A DNA stretch of 64,000 nucleotides, from the NCBI RefSeq assembly GCF_000711825.1, contig NZ_JONJ01000009.1, positions 1 to 64,000 on the forward strand, written 5' to 3'. A program made the position numbers and the translations under genes. Origin of the DNA: [Clostridium] aminophilum DSM 10710. Lineage in GTDB: Bacteria > Bacillota > Clostridia > Lachnospirales > Lachnospiraceae. Below are positions 55,625 through 64,000 of the stretch, piece by piece. The notes beneath the pieces were generated by a model. It saw nothing but the letters and a program-made list of their open reading frames with translations, was not told where the DNA came from and made no database searches. Position 1 is the first letter of the stretch. Every line of letters starts with the position of its first letter.

Positions 55625-57399
55625 GCCTGCACCTCCTTTGCCTGTTTTCCGCTCTGAGTCTGCCAGATCTCCCGGTATTTCTCACAACTGCGAATCAGTT
55701 CGTCATGGCTTCCTTCTCCGATGATTTTTCCGTCATCCAGCACGAGAATCCGGTCTGCGTCCTCGATGGAGGACAGTCTCTGGGAAATGATGATCTTCGT
55801 GGTATCTTTCAGGGATGTATAGAATGCCTCCCGAATCTTCTGCTCCGTCGCGGTATCCACCGCGCTCGTGGAGTCGTCGAGAATCAGGATCTTCGGTTTG
55901 GCGAGAATCGCTCTGGCAATGCAGAGACGCTGCTTCTGTCCGCCGGAGACATTGACGCCGCCCTGACCCATATCGGTCTCGTAGCCATCTTCAAATCCGC
56001 GGACAAAACCGTCCGCCTGCGCCTGAGCGGCCGCACGGACGATCTCCTCCTCCGTCGCCTCATCATCCCCCCACCGGAGATTTTCCGCGATGGTTCCGGA
56101 AAAAAGTTCATTTTTCTGAAGCACCATGCTGACACTCTTTCGAAGGTGATCCAGCGAATAGTCGCGGACATCGATTCCGTCGATCCGGATCTCGCCGCCG
56201 GTCACGTCATAAAGCCGCGGAATCAGCTGGACAAGGCTTGTCTTTCCGCTTCCCGTTGCACCGGTAATTCCTATGGTTTCACCGGGACGGGCCGTAAAGG
56301 AGATGTCTGACAGCACCAGTTCCGAATCATCGGAATAGGCGAACGAGACATGGCTGAATTCGATTTCACCGTGCACAACCTCCGCATCCCTGCGGGTTGC
56401 CGCCTCATCGGTCAGATCCACCGCCGTGTTCAGGATCTCATTGATTCTTCGAAGGGACGCAAGCGCTCTCGCCATCTGAATCAGGATCATGGACATAAAC
56501 ATCAGGGATAGAAGGATCTGAACGATATAGGTGGTGAATGCGGTCAGATCGCCCACCGGCATCTCACCGCCGATGATCATATTACCGCCGTACCAGACAA
56601 CCGCAATCGTCGTCGCGTTCATCATAAACATCATCATCGGCATCATGGCAATGACGAGCTTCATGGCATGCAGCGAGTGTTTCATCAGATCCGTGCTCGC
56701 CTCGGAAAAGCGCTCCGTCTCATGTTCCTCCCGGACAAATGACTTGATCACACGAATGTTGGTCAGATTTTCCTGAACCAGATTGTTCAGACTGTCAATC
56801 TTCTTCTGCATCAGCGTGAACCGCGGAAAAGACAGACGGATGATCACCGAGATCAGCCCGGCCAGAACCGGGATCACGGTCAGGACGACCAGTGCAAGGC
56901 GCGCATTCATCATAAAAGCCATGATGAGAGCACCGATCAGCATTCCCGGTGCCCGCAGAAGCATGCGCAGGCTCATCATCAGGACCTGCTGAAGCTGCTG
57001 CACATCATTCGTCAGTCTGGTGACCAGAGAGCCGGTGCTGAACTCGTCAATATTATGAAAAGAAAACTGCTGAATCTTCGCAAAAAGATCGCGCCTGAGA
57101 TCCGCAGTAAATCCGATGGACGCTTTCGCCGCAAACCACGCGGCAAGGATGCCGCTGACCGCCATGATCACCGCGGTCAGAAACATCACAGCGCCCATTT
57201 TCAGTATGTAACCCGTATCATGGTTCGACACGCCGACATTGATGATCATCGACATGAATTTCGGCATCAGAACGTCACCGAGCACCTCGACAATCATCAG
57301 CAGCGGAGCGAGCACAAATGCACTTCGATACGGGGAAATGTATTTCCAGTATTTTTTCATCAGCTTCTCCGAAAAATCGTAAAGGGCAGGAGTCTGCAT
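55621..57399 (-). CDS. ABC exporter half-transporter, degenerate-site subunit
   Basis: This 592-aa protein has the same layout: membrane domain at about 15-310, Walker A GATGSGKTS, signature NVSGGQKQR. Walker B is ILILDDSTSAVD, where the catalytic Glu is replaced by Asp. That substitution marks the non-hydrolysing site of heterodimeric ABC exporters. With the downstream subunit it should form one asymmetric exporter of drugs or lipids. The ribosome site is GGGGGAAG. Confidence 0.94.
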   Translation of the reverse strand: MQTPALYDFSEKLMKKYWKYISPYRSAFVLAPLLMIVEVLGDVLMPKFMSMIINVGVSNHDTGYILKMGAVMFLTAVIMAVSGILAAWFAAKASIGFTADLRRDLFAKIQQFSFHNIDEFSTGSLVTRLTNDVQQLQQVLMMSLRMLLRAPGMLIGALIMAFMMNARLALVVLTVIPVLAGLISVIIRLSFPRFTLMQKKIDSLNNLVQENLTNIRVIKSFVREEHETERFSEASTDLMKHSLHAMKLVIAMMPMMMFMMNATTIAVVWYGGNMIIGGEMPVGDLTAFTTYIVQILLSLMFMSMILIQMARALASLRRINEILNTAVDLTDEAATRRDAEVVHGEIEFSHVSFAYSDDSELVLSDISFTARPGETIGITGATGSGKTSLVQLIPRLYDVTGGEIRIDGIDVRDYSLDHLRKSVSMVLQKNELFSGTIAENLRWGDDEATEEEIVRAAAQAQADGFVRGFEDGYETDMGQGGVNVSGGQKQRLCIARAILAKPKILILDDSTSAVDTATEQKIREAFYTSLKDTTKIIISQRLSSIEDADRILVLDDGKIIGEGSHDELIRSCEKYREIWQTQSGKQAKEVQA

Positions 57400-57444
57400 A
57401 TTCTGCTTCCCCCTGCCAAAATTGCTACAATATAAAATCGTCAG

Positions 57445-59217
57445 TTACATGTGATCCGGTGCCTTCACGCCGATCAGATCCATGCATGTCTCCAGAACGC
57501 GGCTTGTCAGCCGGATCAGAGCGATGAATCCCTTCTGGCGGTTCTCATCGGTCTCGCCAAGGATGTTGTTGTCCAGATAGAACGCACTGAACGCATCGGA
57601 AACTTCAGACATATACGCACAGATCTTGTGCGGTGCAATCTCAAGCCACGCGCCCTCGACCGCCTCGCCGAATTTCGCAAGAACCATCTGAAGCTTCTTC
57701 TCGGAGTCACTCTCCGCCGGCCGGATCACTGCAGCCTGCGCGGCATCTGCGCCCTTCTCCTCCGCATATCGGCTGAGAATGGACTTGATGCGGACATCCA
57801 TGTACTGAATGTGCGGACCGGTGTTACCCTCAAAGGAAGTAAAGCGGTCCACATCGAAGATGTAATCCTTCGTTGCCTGATTGCTCAGATCGCCATACTT
57901 TAACGCCGCAAGTCCGACGCGGCGTACGGTCTCCGCGATCTCATTTTCCGGAACTCTTCCCTTCTCACGGATCTTCTTCTCCACTTCCTCGTTGATGTCG
58001 TGGATCAGATATTCCAGACGCATGACTCCGCCGTCTCTGGTCTTAAACGGACCGCCGTCCTTTCCGTTCATCGTGCCGAAGCCAAGGAAGGTGAGTTCCG
58101 TTTCCGGCTTGACATATCCTGCTTTCCGGGACACACGGAAAACCTGCGTGAAATGAAGTTCCTGCCGTTTATCCACCACGTATATATAGCGGTCCGGATG
58201 GAAATCCTGTTCCCGCTGAATAATGGTCGCAAGATCACTGGTGGCGTAAAGTGCCGCTCCGTCGGATTTGCGGACAATGCACGGCGGGTATTCCCGGGTG
58301 TCGCTCTCTTCCGCAATGTCCACCACCAGAGCACCCTGGCTTTCCACTGCCAATCCTTTCTTCACCAGATCATCGATCAGACCCGGAATATACGGCTCCG
58401 CATCGCTCTCGCCCTTCCAGAGATCAAAATGAACGTCCAGATTGTCATAGTTTCTCTTCAGATCTTTCTTGGACACGTTCATGATATGATTCCAGATTGC
58501 GGTGTACGGCGCATATCCCTCCTGAAGACGCAGGGTCGCCTGATGCGCTTTCTCGGCAAACGCCTCATCCACTTTGGATTTTTTGCTGGCAGCCGGGTAG
58601 ATCTCTTCCAGCTCTGCAATGGTAAACGGCGCCTCCGCCGGGTAATCACCGCTAAAGTCCGGATCAAAATACGGAAGTTCCGGTTTTCTCTCCTGAAGCT
58701 CGGTGATGATCAGTCCCATCTGGAGTCCCCAGTCGCCCAGATGGACATCACTGATGACATGATTGCCCATGTAGCGCGCCATTCTCTGAATGCTCTCACC
58801 GATGACGGCAGAGCGGAGATGACCGACATGAAGCGGTTTAGCGGCATTGGCTCCGCCGAAGTCAATCACAACCGTTTTCGGCTCGCTCTCCTCGTTAAGT
58901 CCGAGCTTTTCCTGCTGCGCCATGGCTTCCATGTGCTCTGCAAGCCACTCATTGGAAATGCGGATATTGATAAATCCCGGCATCACCGCATTCACTTCCG
59001 AAAACATACTGCAGTCTCTGGCCGCTTCCGCCACCTCTGTCGCGATATCGATCGGCTTTTTCCGATACTGCTTTGCCGCAGCCATTGCCCCGTTACACTG
59101 ATATTCGCAGAGGTCCGGACGGTTGCTGACCTTTACCATGGCAAATTTTTCGTCATATCCCCGTGCGGAAAACAGCGGGCGAAGTTCATCCGCCATTATC
59201 TCTAAAATCGATTTCAT
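57445..59217 (-). CDS. argS: Arginyl-tRNA synthetase
   Basis: ArgS charges tRNA-Arg with arginine. The ATG at 59217 (MKSILEIMADELRPLFSARG) follows GAGGAGAATGA; an upstream in-frame TTG at 59334 adds unrelated sequence. The 590-aa protein has the N-terminal Add-1 tRNA domain and HIGH as AAKPLHVGHLRSAVIGES (about residues 123-140). The KMSKS position is degenerate (MNGKDGGPFKTRDGG), as in many ArgS proteins. The DALR anticodon domain is at the C-terminus. No T-box leader was found. Confidence 0.97.
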   Translation of the reverse strand: MKSILEIMADELRPLFSARGYDEKFAMVKVSNRPDLCEYQCNGAMAAAKQYRKKPIDIATEVAEAARDCSMFSEVNAVMPGFINIRISNEWLAEHMEAMAQQEKLGLNEESEPKTVVIDFGGANAAKPLHVGHLRSAVIGESIQRMARYMGNHVISDVHLGDWGLQMGLIITELQERKPELPYFDPDFSGDYPAEAPFTIAELEEIYPAASKKSKVDEAFAEKAHQATLRLQEGYAPYTAIWNHIMNVSKKDLKRNYDNLDVHFDLWKGESDAEPYIPGLIDDLVKKGLAVESQGALVVDIAEESDTREYPPCIVRKSDGAALYATSDLATIIQREQDFHPDRYIYVVDKRQELHFTQVFRVSRKAGYVKPETELTFLGFGTMNGKDGGPFKTRDGGVMRLEYLIHDINEEVEKKIREKGRVPENEIAETVRRVGLAALKYGDLSNQATKDYIFDVDRFTSFEGNTGPHIQYMDVRIKSILSRYAEEKGADAAQAAVIRPAESDSEKKLQMVLAKFGEAVEGAWLEIAPHKICAYMSEVSDAFSAFYLDNNILGETDENRQKGFIALIRLTSRVLETCMDLIGVKAPDHM

Positions 59218-59347
59218 TTTCTCATTCTCCTCGTGTAATACTCCATGTATCCTATCCTGAATCGGATTTACATTCTTCTGACAGAACCGGGTCTCGAAAC
59301 AGGTATCACGCCCGCATTGCAGCCGTGAACACATTCACAGTTCTCTT

Positions 59348-60103
59348 TTATCTTGCCTTCCGGACATCCTGCAGAAAACCGGTCCACGCGTCCTCATGCT
59401 CGACATAATACTTCGGGCAGAGCTTTCCGTTGACATCGTAATGCCGGATGACATCTTTCTCTGTCAGATCCAGTTCGCCGCAAAGCCAGGCGGTGAGTTT
59501 GACCAGACTCTGATAGGTCGCCTCGCTGAACTTGCCGTCCTTATCCGGATGACAGCACTCGATGGCGATCGTGTCGGAGTTGCGGTTGTTGGACGCATAC
59601 GCCTTCTCATCGACCGGAATGATCTGAATGATTTCCCCATCCAGACCGATGATAAAATGACAGCTTGCAGAAACGGTTCCGCTCCCCTTCTGATCCTTGA
59701 GCCCCTGGAAATAACTGCGGTTCTGTTCCGCGTCCGTTCCGGGGTTTGCGACATAGTGAACGACAATATCATTGATCCGGTTCAGTTTTGTTCCCGGTCT
59801 GGAATACCGGTTGACCGTGATAAAGTCCTGCCGGATCCAGTCCGGCGCTTTAATAGCGCTGAGATCCACATATCGTCTCATAAACGGAAGTTCGTCGGTG
59901 TCCAGCCCGCCGGACCATCTTCCGGCTCCGAAGCCCGCAAAGAATACCGCAGCCAGAAGCAGAATCAAAAAAAGTCTTCTGCCGGGCTGGGTACGTTTTC
60001 TGGATGTCCTCTGGTTACGCGGCGCCTGCGTGCGCCGTTCACGACCGTCCCTGGAAGCACTGTTTCTGCTTCTCCTGCGATCTGTTGAATTCTCGTGTTC
60101 CAT
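59348..60103 (-). CDS. N-acetylmuramoyl-L-alanine amidase, membrane-anchored
   Basis: This 251-aa protein has an Arg-rich cytoplasmic N-terminus and a membrane helix at about 44-61 (LFLILLLAAVFFAGFGAG). The amidase_2/PGRP domain is at about 95-240. Zinc ligands are visible as His in INDIVVHYVANPGTD, His in DVIRHYDVNGKLCPKYY and the Cys of the same segment. CHFIIGLDGEIIQIIP and NSDTIAIECCH are typical of the family. It cuts the bond between muramic acid and L-alanine in peptidoglycan. Confidence 0.92.
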   Translation of the reverse strand: MEHENSTDRRRSRNSASRDGRERRTQAPRNQRTSRKRTQPGRRLFLILLLAAVFFAGFGAGRWSGGLDTDELPFMRRYVDLSAIKAPDWIRQDFITVNRYSRPGTKLNRINDIVVHYVANPGTDAEQNRSYFQGLKDQKGSGTVSASCHFIIGLDGEIIQIIPVDEKAYASNNRNSDTIAIECCHPDKDGKFSEATYQSLVKLTAWLCGELDLTEKDVIRHYDVNGKLCPKYYVEHEDAWTGFLQDVRKAR

Positions 60104-60185
60104 TTGACCTCACATCGTCCGCGTAAACTTCTGAAACTGCCCGTCACATTTCCCCACCGTAGCACGTCCGGAAAATGTGCTTTCA

Positions 60186-60197
60186 CGCGATATCGCG
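60186..60197. promoter_or_regulatory. 12-bp perfect palindrome upstream of the amidase gene
   Basis: CGCGATATCGCG lies in the 174-base gap between efp and the amidase gene, just past the efp terminator. It could be a protein site or part of the terminator context; no promoter was matched to it. Confidence 0.25.
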
Positions 60198-60204
60198 GTG
60201 CCCG

Positions 60205-60254
60205 CGTAAAATAATACGGGGAACACCGGAACAATCTACCGGCATCCCCCGTAA
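60205..60254 (-). terminator. Intrinsic terminator of efp
   Basis: On the minus strand TACGGGG-GATG-CCGG pairs with CCGG-TGTT-CCCCGTA, with matched inner and outer stems, followed by TTATTTTA. It lies 25 bases after the efp stop. Confidence 0.82.
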
Positions 60255-60277
60255 TCACAGCGGTTTCTTAAAACCGA

Positions 60278-60835
60278 TTATGCTCTGGAAAGATATTCAC
60301 CTGTACGTGTATCGATCTTCAGCTTGTCGCCGATGTTAACGAAAATCGGAACCATGATGGTTGCACCGGTCTCAAGAGTAGCCGGCTTGTTTGCTCCGGT
60401 CTGAGTGTTGCCCTTTACGCCCGGCTCAGTCTCGGTAACAACGAGTTCAACGAACAGCGGCGGCTCAATGGAGAATACCTTGCCCTTGTAGGAAAGGACC
60501 TTGCACATCTCCTCTTCCTTGACGAACTTCATAGCATCTGCGCACAGTTCCTCGGAAAGAGCGACGTCCTCGTATGTCTCGGTATCCATGAAGTGATACA
60601 TATCACCGTCATTGTAGGTGTACTGCATCTCCTTACGGTCAATGATTGCTGCCGGGAACTTCTCGGTCGGACGGAATGTCTTCTCGACTACACCGCCGTT
60701 GATAACGTCTCTGATCTTTGTTCTAACGAATGCAGCACCCTTTCCCGGCTTTACATGCTGGAACTCCATGATCTGATAGACAACGCCATCAATCTCCAAT
60801 GTAATACCGTTTCTGAAATCGCCTGCTGATACCAT
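60278..60835 (-). CDS. efp: Translation elongation factor P
   Basis: EF-P rescues ribosomes stalled at consecutive prolines. The ATG at 60835 ([17 protein letters not shown]) gives 185 aa, the normal length; an upstream extension was rejected. The three beta-barrel domains are complete. The loop that reaches the peptidyl-transferase centre is [13 protein letters not shown] with Lys at residue 32. No EpmA/YmfI-type modification gene is in the window, so its modification state cannot be judged. Confidence 0.97.
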   Translation of the reverse strand: MVSAGDFRNGITLEIDGVVYQIMEFQHVKPGKGAAFVRTKIRDVINGGVVEKTFRPTEKFPAAIIDRKEMQYTYNDGDMYHFMDTETYEDVALSEELCADAMKFVKEEEMCKVLSYKGKVFSIEPPLFVELVVTETEPGVKGNTQTGANKPATLETGATIMVPIFVNIGDKLKIDTRTGEYLSRA

Positions 60836-60944
60836 AAGTGAAAATCCTCCTTGAAATGGTGCTGCAGTTTTGCACTGCATAACACATAGATTATCTGTTT
60901 TAGACTTATAACCTGTAATATTTTAAACGCAATTGATGCGTTTT

Positions 60945-61475
60945 TCAACTGTTTTTTTGTTTTTCCGTCGTTTCCTTCTCATTTCGAAGCCGGTTCAGGA
61001 TCCATTTTTCCGGAATCCGTTTCAGAACAATCTGAATCTCCTCTTTCGGATCGATCGGTGATACCAGAATCGAGCGGATTCCCGAAAACCGGGCGCAGAG
61101 AATGTCCGTAAACAGCTGATCTCCGATCAGAACCGTGCTTCGGGGAGCGGTCCCCATGGCGGTCATGGCCTCCCGGCACGCTTTCGGCATCGGCTTATGC
61201 GCGAGAAACCGGAAATCGGATCCGATTCGCTCGGCAAACGGCTCGACCCGGTGCCGTTTATTGTTTGACAGAAGGCAGGTGTGAAATCCCATCCGGTGCA
61301 AACGCTCGAAAAGCAGGACGGTCCGTTCCTCTGCCGGTGCCCCGTGGGGGACCAGCGTGTTGTCCACATCATAGATCAGACCGCGGATTCCCTGCCGGTA
61401 AAGCGCCTCGTAGTCAATCGAATAGCTCGATACCGCATAGTCTGACGGGCGGAACAGTTCCAGAATTTTTCCCAT
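60945..61475 (-). CDS. YqeG-family HAD phosphatase
   Basis: This 176-aa HAD IIIA protein has the nucleophile motif GLIYDVDNTLVPHGAP (D36-D38), motif II LLSNN, and motif III with VLIGDQLFTDILCARF. It matches Bacillus YqeG, often annotated as a phosphatidylglycerophosphate-type phosphatase; the substrate in this lineage is uncertain. It lies between efp and nrdR on the same strand, 21 bases after nrdR, and may share its transcript. Confidence 0.93.
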   Translation of the reverse strand: MGKILELFRPSDYAVSSYSIDYEALYRQGIRGLIYDVDNTLVPHGAPAEERTVLLFERLHRMGFHTCLLSNNKRHRVEPFAERIGSDFRFLAHKPMPKACREAMTAMGTAPRSTVLIGDQLFTDILCARFSGIRSILVSPIDPKEEIQIVLKRIPEKWILNRLRNEKETTEKQKNS

Positions 61476-61496
61476 ATATCAATCCCCGGTTCCGCG

Positions 61497-61964
61497 TCAG
61501 CCTTTTTTCGCTTCGCTGCTCTCCAGAATCTTGCCGAGTTCCTCCATAAACGTGTGTACATCTTTGAACTGTCGGTAGACGGAGGCAAAACGGACGTATG
61601 CGACCTCATCCACTTCCTTCAGTCTGCTCATGACCAGTTCGCCGATCACCGGGCTTGGGATCTCTCTCTCCTCGCGGTTGAAGATATCGCTCTCGATCGC
61701 GTCCACCATCTGATCGATCTGCTTCGGAGACACCGGACGTTTGTGGCAGGAACGCACGATGCCGGCCTCAATCTTAGAGCGGTCATAGAGTTCCCTCGTG
61801 TTGTCCTTCTTGATCACCATCAGAGGGATTGTCTCAAGTTTCTCGTAGGTCGTGAAGCGTCTTCCGCATTTTTCACAGCTTCTTCTGCGCCGGATGCTGT
61901 TATCCTCTGCCGGTCTGGAATCGATTACTTTCGTGTCGTCTGCACCGCAAAACGGACATTTCAT
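61497..61964 (-). CDS. nrdR: Ribonucleotide reductase repressor NrdR
   Basis: This 155-aa protein has a zinc ribbon at C3, C6, C30 and C33 ([28 protein letters not shown]) and an ATP-cone domain at about 49-139 ([20 protein letters not shown]). NrdR senses ATP/dATP and represses nrd genes by binding NrdR boxes. No nrd gene is in the window. Confidence 0.97.
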   Translation of the reverse strand: MKCPFCGADDTKVIDSRPAEDNSIRRRRSCEKCGRRFTTYEKLETIPLMVIKKDNTRELYDRSKIEAGIVRSCHKRPVSPKQIDQMVDAIESDIFNREEREIPSPVIGELVMSRLKEVDEVAYVRFASVYRQFKDVHTFMEELGKILESSEAKKG

Positions 61965-62078
61965 AACAATACTCTCCTCATATGATATCGTCTCAAAACT
62001 ACCTTGTTTCGTGATCCGGACCGCAGAAAACCGGATTCCGCCCTGTCCGCAGCCGGATTTCGTGTCCCCTCACATTAC

Positions 62079-62202
62079 ATTTTCTCTGTTCCGCGCGTCC
62101 ATTTCTCTGTTCTGTACGTACTTTTTTCTGTTCTGCACGTCCTTTTCTGTTCCGTACGTCCTTTTTTCTGTTCCGTACGTCCCTTGTCTGTCCCGTACGT
62201 CC
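62079..62202. repeat. Imperfect tandem repeat of about 21 bp, six units
   Basis: Units of the form TTTTTTCTGTTCCGTACGTCC start at about 62079, 62101, 62122, 62143, 62162 and 62183, most 21 bases long with two shorter ones. They lie between nrdR and the zinc-ribbon membrane protein, downstream of the latter. A 21-base period would keep a reading frame, but no gene with a ribosome site spans them. Confidence 0.8.
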
Positions 62203-62219
62203 CGTCCATGGCTGCCGTC

Positions 62220-62828
62220 TTACTCCTCGTCCTCTTCGGAAAGATCGGTTCCGCACCGGCGGCAGAATTTCGCCTCCATCGCGATGGTTTCTCCGCACTC
62301 CGGACAGCGCTTTTTGTTCACTCTGCCGATACCGGTCATCTTCTCATATTCTCTGCGAAGCTTCTCGCTCCGGTCATTGTCTGCCGAACCGGAGATCAGA
62401 TAGACAAACTTGATCAGAGCGTGTACCAGCCAGACGGGAATCAGAACGATTCCGATAAAGGACATCATCGTCCCGAACAGGCTTTCCGCAAGCTTTGCCC
62501 CGCCAAAGAGGTTCGACGAAGCATACCGCAGAACGAACATGCAGATCAGCAGCACCGGCTCCAGGCCGAACACAAAGTTAAAACACGGAAGTGCCATAAC
62601 AGCCATCAGAAGCGGAAGGATCAGAAACATCAGCAAAAGAATCTTGACCTCATCGCTGATCATCGACAGAGCGGAAAAACAGGACACCGTTCCCCCGAAC
62701 ATGTCTCCCGCATTGCCGTTCAGTGCCGCAAAAGCGGACTGATCCGCAAGCGGAACAAAAAACAAAAGGGCCTGCGCAAGACAGAGAAACAAAAACAGCA
62801 GTTTAAAAAATGTCAGAGCTCTTTTCAT
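62220..62828 (-). CDS. Membrane protein with C-terminal zinc ribbon
   Basis: This 202-aa protein has four predicted membrane helices (about 5-30, 57-80, 80-105 and 125-150) and a cytoplasmic tail. The tail contains a zinc-ribbon pair, KRCPECGETIAMEAKFCRRCGTDL, with an acidic end SEEDEE. The ribbon is of the generic zinc_ribbon_2 type. No enzyme motif is visible and no function can be given. The ribosome site is GGAGG. Confidence 0.85.
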   Translation of the reverse strand: MKRALTFFKLLFLFLCLAQALLFFVPLADQSAFAALNGNAGDMFGGTVSCFSALSMISDEVKILLLMFLILPLLMAVMALPCFNFVFGLEPVLLICMFVLRYASSNLFGGAKLAESLFGTMMSFIGIVLIPVWLVHALIKFVYLISGSADNDRSEKLRREYEKMTGIGRVNKKRCPECGETIAMEAKFCRRCGTDLSEEDEE

Positions 62829-62909
62829 GAATCGTTTTCCTCCCGGTCTCCGCGATGGCGGAACCTGAACTATCTATTATTTTAACATAGGTCAAACGGA
62901 TTTCAATGC

Positions 62910-64000
62910 TCAGGCTCCGCAGATCTTTGCAATGGCAACCGCATAAATCTTCGCCGCGGCGATGAGTTCCTCGATGACAGCAAATTCATCCGCGCCGTGC
63001 ATATGGTTGTCCGTGCCCGGCATCGTCGCGCCGAAGGCGACACCATTTTTCAGATCGTGCACATACGTTCCGCCGCCGATTGCAATCGGCTCCCCTTTTT
63101 TGCCGGTGATCTCCTCATAGGACTCGAGAAGCGTCTTCACAAAATCGGAGTCCGCATCGACAACATGGGCAGGAAGAAGATCCGCTTTTTCGAGTGTAAA
63201 TCCGTTTGCCTCGAGCTTTCTCCGGATCGGCGCAACCACATTGTCTTCTGTTCCGCTGACCGGCACACGGGCGTCAAACACGGCACGGAGTCCCTCTTTC
63301 GTCAGGCTGAGCATGGAAAATGCGAGCGTCAGCTTCCCGGATTCATCACTGCGGGCTGCGCCGACCGCGGTGCCCTCGGTATCGTCGTACGGGAAGAGCT
63401 GATGAAGCTCACGGACGGATTCGGTGACCGGATCCTGCTCGAAGGGCAGGCAGGAAAGAAGAGCGAGCAGCGCCGTCAGCGCATTTTTTCCCTCTTCCGG
63501 CGTGGAGGCATGGGCTGTCTCGCCGAAGGCGCAGACGCGCAGGCCTTCCGGCGCACCGGCAATCTCAAAGCGGACACCGGTCTCCGAAGTGATACGCTCA
63601 CCCGTCTCCCGGACCAGATCGTCATCCAGCCCGCGCACGAATGCCTTCGCTGTGGACGGAACCACATTCGGGCGGATTCCGCACTCGATGCTGAGAATCC
63701 TTGCCCCGGCCTGTTCACGCTCCCCGAAATTGCGGACGATATGCCCCTGAAGCTGTCCTTTTTCGATGTTGATTACCGGGAAATCCGCATCCGGTGAAAA
63801 CGTCATCGGAGCTTCCTTCTCAATGCTGTAATAGTGGTCAATATCGCTGCCGCCCAGTTCTTCATCGGTGCCGAGCAGAAGGCGGACACTGCCCTTTAAC
63901 GGGATTCCGAGTTCTTTTACGGCGCGCATCGCGTAGAGAGCGGCAACCGCCGGCCCCTTGTCATCCGCCGTACCGCGGCCGTAGAGCTTCCCGTCCCGAA
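62910..64000 (-). CDS. M20-family dipeptidase (PepV/Sapep-like), 5' end beyond the window
   Basis: The frame continues past the right edge: upstream of 63929 it reads DGKLYGRGTADDKGPAVAAL, with the metal-ligand Asp of RGTADDKG. Further motifs are RLLLGTDEELGGSDIDHY (Glu catalytic base and ligands), a dimerisation/lid domain in the middle, and the C-terminal IGGGTYVHDLKNGVAFG with a His ligand. Such enzymes hydrolyse Xaa-His and other dipeptides with Zn or Mn. About 363 residues are present; the family is 440-470. Confidence 0.93.
   Translation of the reverse strand, partial: RDGKLYGRGTADDKGPAVAALYAMRAVKELGIPLKGSVRLLLGTDEELGGSDIDHYYSIEKEAPMTFSPDADFPVINIEKGQLQGHIVRNFGEREQAGARILSIECGIRPNVVPSTAKAFVRGLDDDLVRETGERITSETGVRFEIAGAPEGLRVCAFGETAHASTPEEGKNALTALLALLSCLPFEQDPVTESVRELHQLFPYDDTEGTAVGAARSDESGKLTLAFSMLSLTKEGLRAVFDARVPVSGTEDNVVAPIRRKLEANGFTLEKADLLPAHVVDADSDFVKTLLESYEEITGKKGEPIAIGGGTYVHDLKNGVAFGATMPGTDNHMHGADEFAVIEELIAAAKIYAVAIAKICGA

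Noticed and set aside
61999-62298. Arg-rich 99-codon open frame over the tandem repeat
   Set aside because: It overlaps the zinc-ribbon membrane protein gene in another frame and exists because the repeat period is a multiple of three.

Overview
The window looks like a chromosome segment of an anaerobic Gram-positive Firmicute, most likely Lachnospiraceae/Clostridiales. The reasons are strong AGGAGG-type ribosome sites with TTG/GTG starts, secreted proteins with Trp/Gly-rich cell-wall-binding repeats, a VanZ-like protein, a Gram-positive capsule regulatory set (LCP protein, CpsB-type phosphatase, Wzz/CpsC, CpsD tyrosine kinase) and a heterodimeric ABC exporter. The species assignment is inference. 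Nearly every gene is on the minus strand; the TetR regulator is the only confident plus-strand gene.

Layout, left to right. (1) 1-12.7 kb, GC-rich core: a folC / 53-aa protein / TPR membrane protein operon; an MMPL transporter with a secreted coiled-coil partner and a wall-binding protein, facing a divergent TetR regulator; valS. (2) 12.9-15.9 kb: a D,D-carboxypeptidase with wall-binding repeats and a VanZ protein with a repeat-rich ectodomain. (3) 16.1-42.6 kb, visibly more AT-rich: a polysaccharide (capsule/EPS) locus read right to left. It runs from the priming sugar transferase through LCP, a small secreted protein, CpsB, Wzz, CpsD, UDP-glucose dehydrogenase, a PssD/PssE glycosyltransferase pair, further glycosyltransferases, two pyruvyl-transferase-family proteins, an acetyltransferase, two F420-hydrogenase-beta-like proteins, a Wzy-like polymerase and a flippase. 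At its distal end sits a tightly overlapping CotH kinase / beta-solenoid-like protein / VTC polyphosphate-polymerase-like / DUF4956 block. The locus holds at least four broken genes: a TupA-like ATP-grasp, the 3' end of an F420-beta gene, an SGNH hydrolase and an acyltransferase with one TGA. (4) 42.9-52.5 kb: a complete type III-A CRISPR-Cas system in the order cas6-cas10-csm2-csm3-csm4-csm5-[8-repeat array]-cas1-cas2-csm6. Its HD, GGDD, Csm3 Asp, HEPN and Cas1 active-site motifs are all intact. (5) 52.7-64 kb: GC-rich core genes (PHP phosphoesterase, ABC exporter pair, argS, amidase, efp, yqeG, nrdR, a zinc-ribbon membrane protein and an M20 peptidase cut by the window edge).

How the parts work together. 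The priming transferase loads the first sugar on undecaprenyl phosphate, glycosyltransferases extend it using UDP-glucuronate from Ugd, the flippase and Wzy export and polymerise it, Wzz/CpsD/CpsB set chain length by tyrosine phosphorylation, and LCP attaches the polymer to the wall. The Csm complex, Cas6-made crRNAs and Csm6 would form an RNA-activated, cyclic-oligoadenylate-signalling immune module.

The most interesting points are these. An exact 26-nt direct repeat (14456 and 42807), each copy with a second conserved block, brackets the whole VanZ + polysaccharide region and suggests a recombination-bounded island between dacA and the CRISPR locus. The CotH/solenoid/VTC/DUF4956 block is inserted next to duplicated F420-beta 3' ends. 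A ferredoxin-only gene and a ferredoxin-less F420-beta gene lie on opposite sides of that block. No tRNA, rRNA, IS element or recognisable riboswitch was seen.
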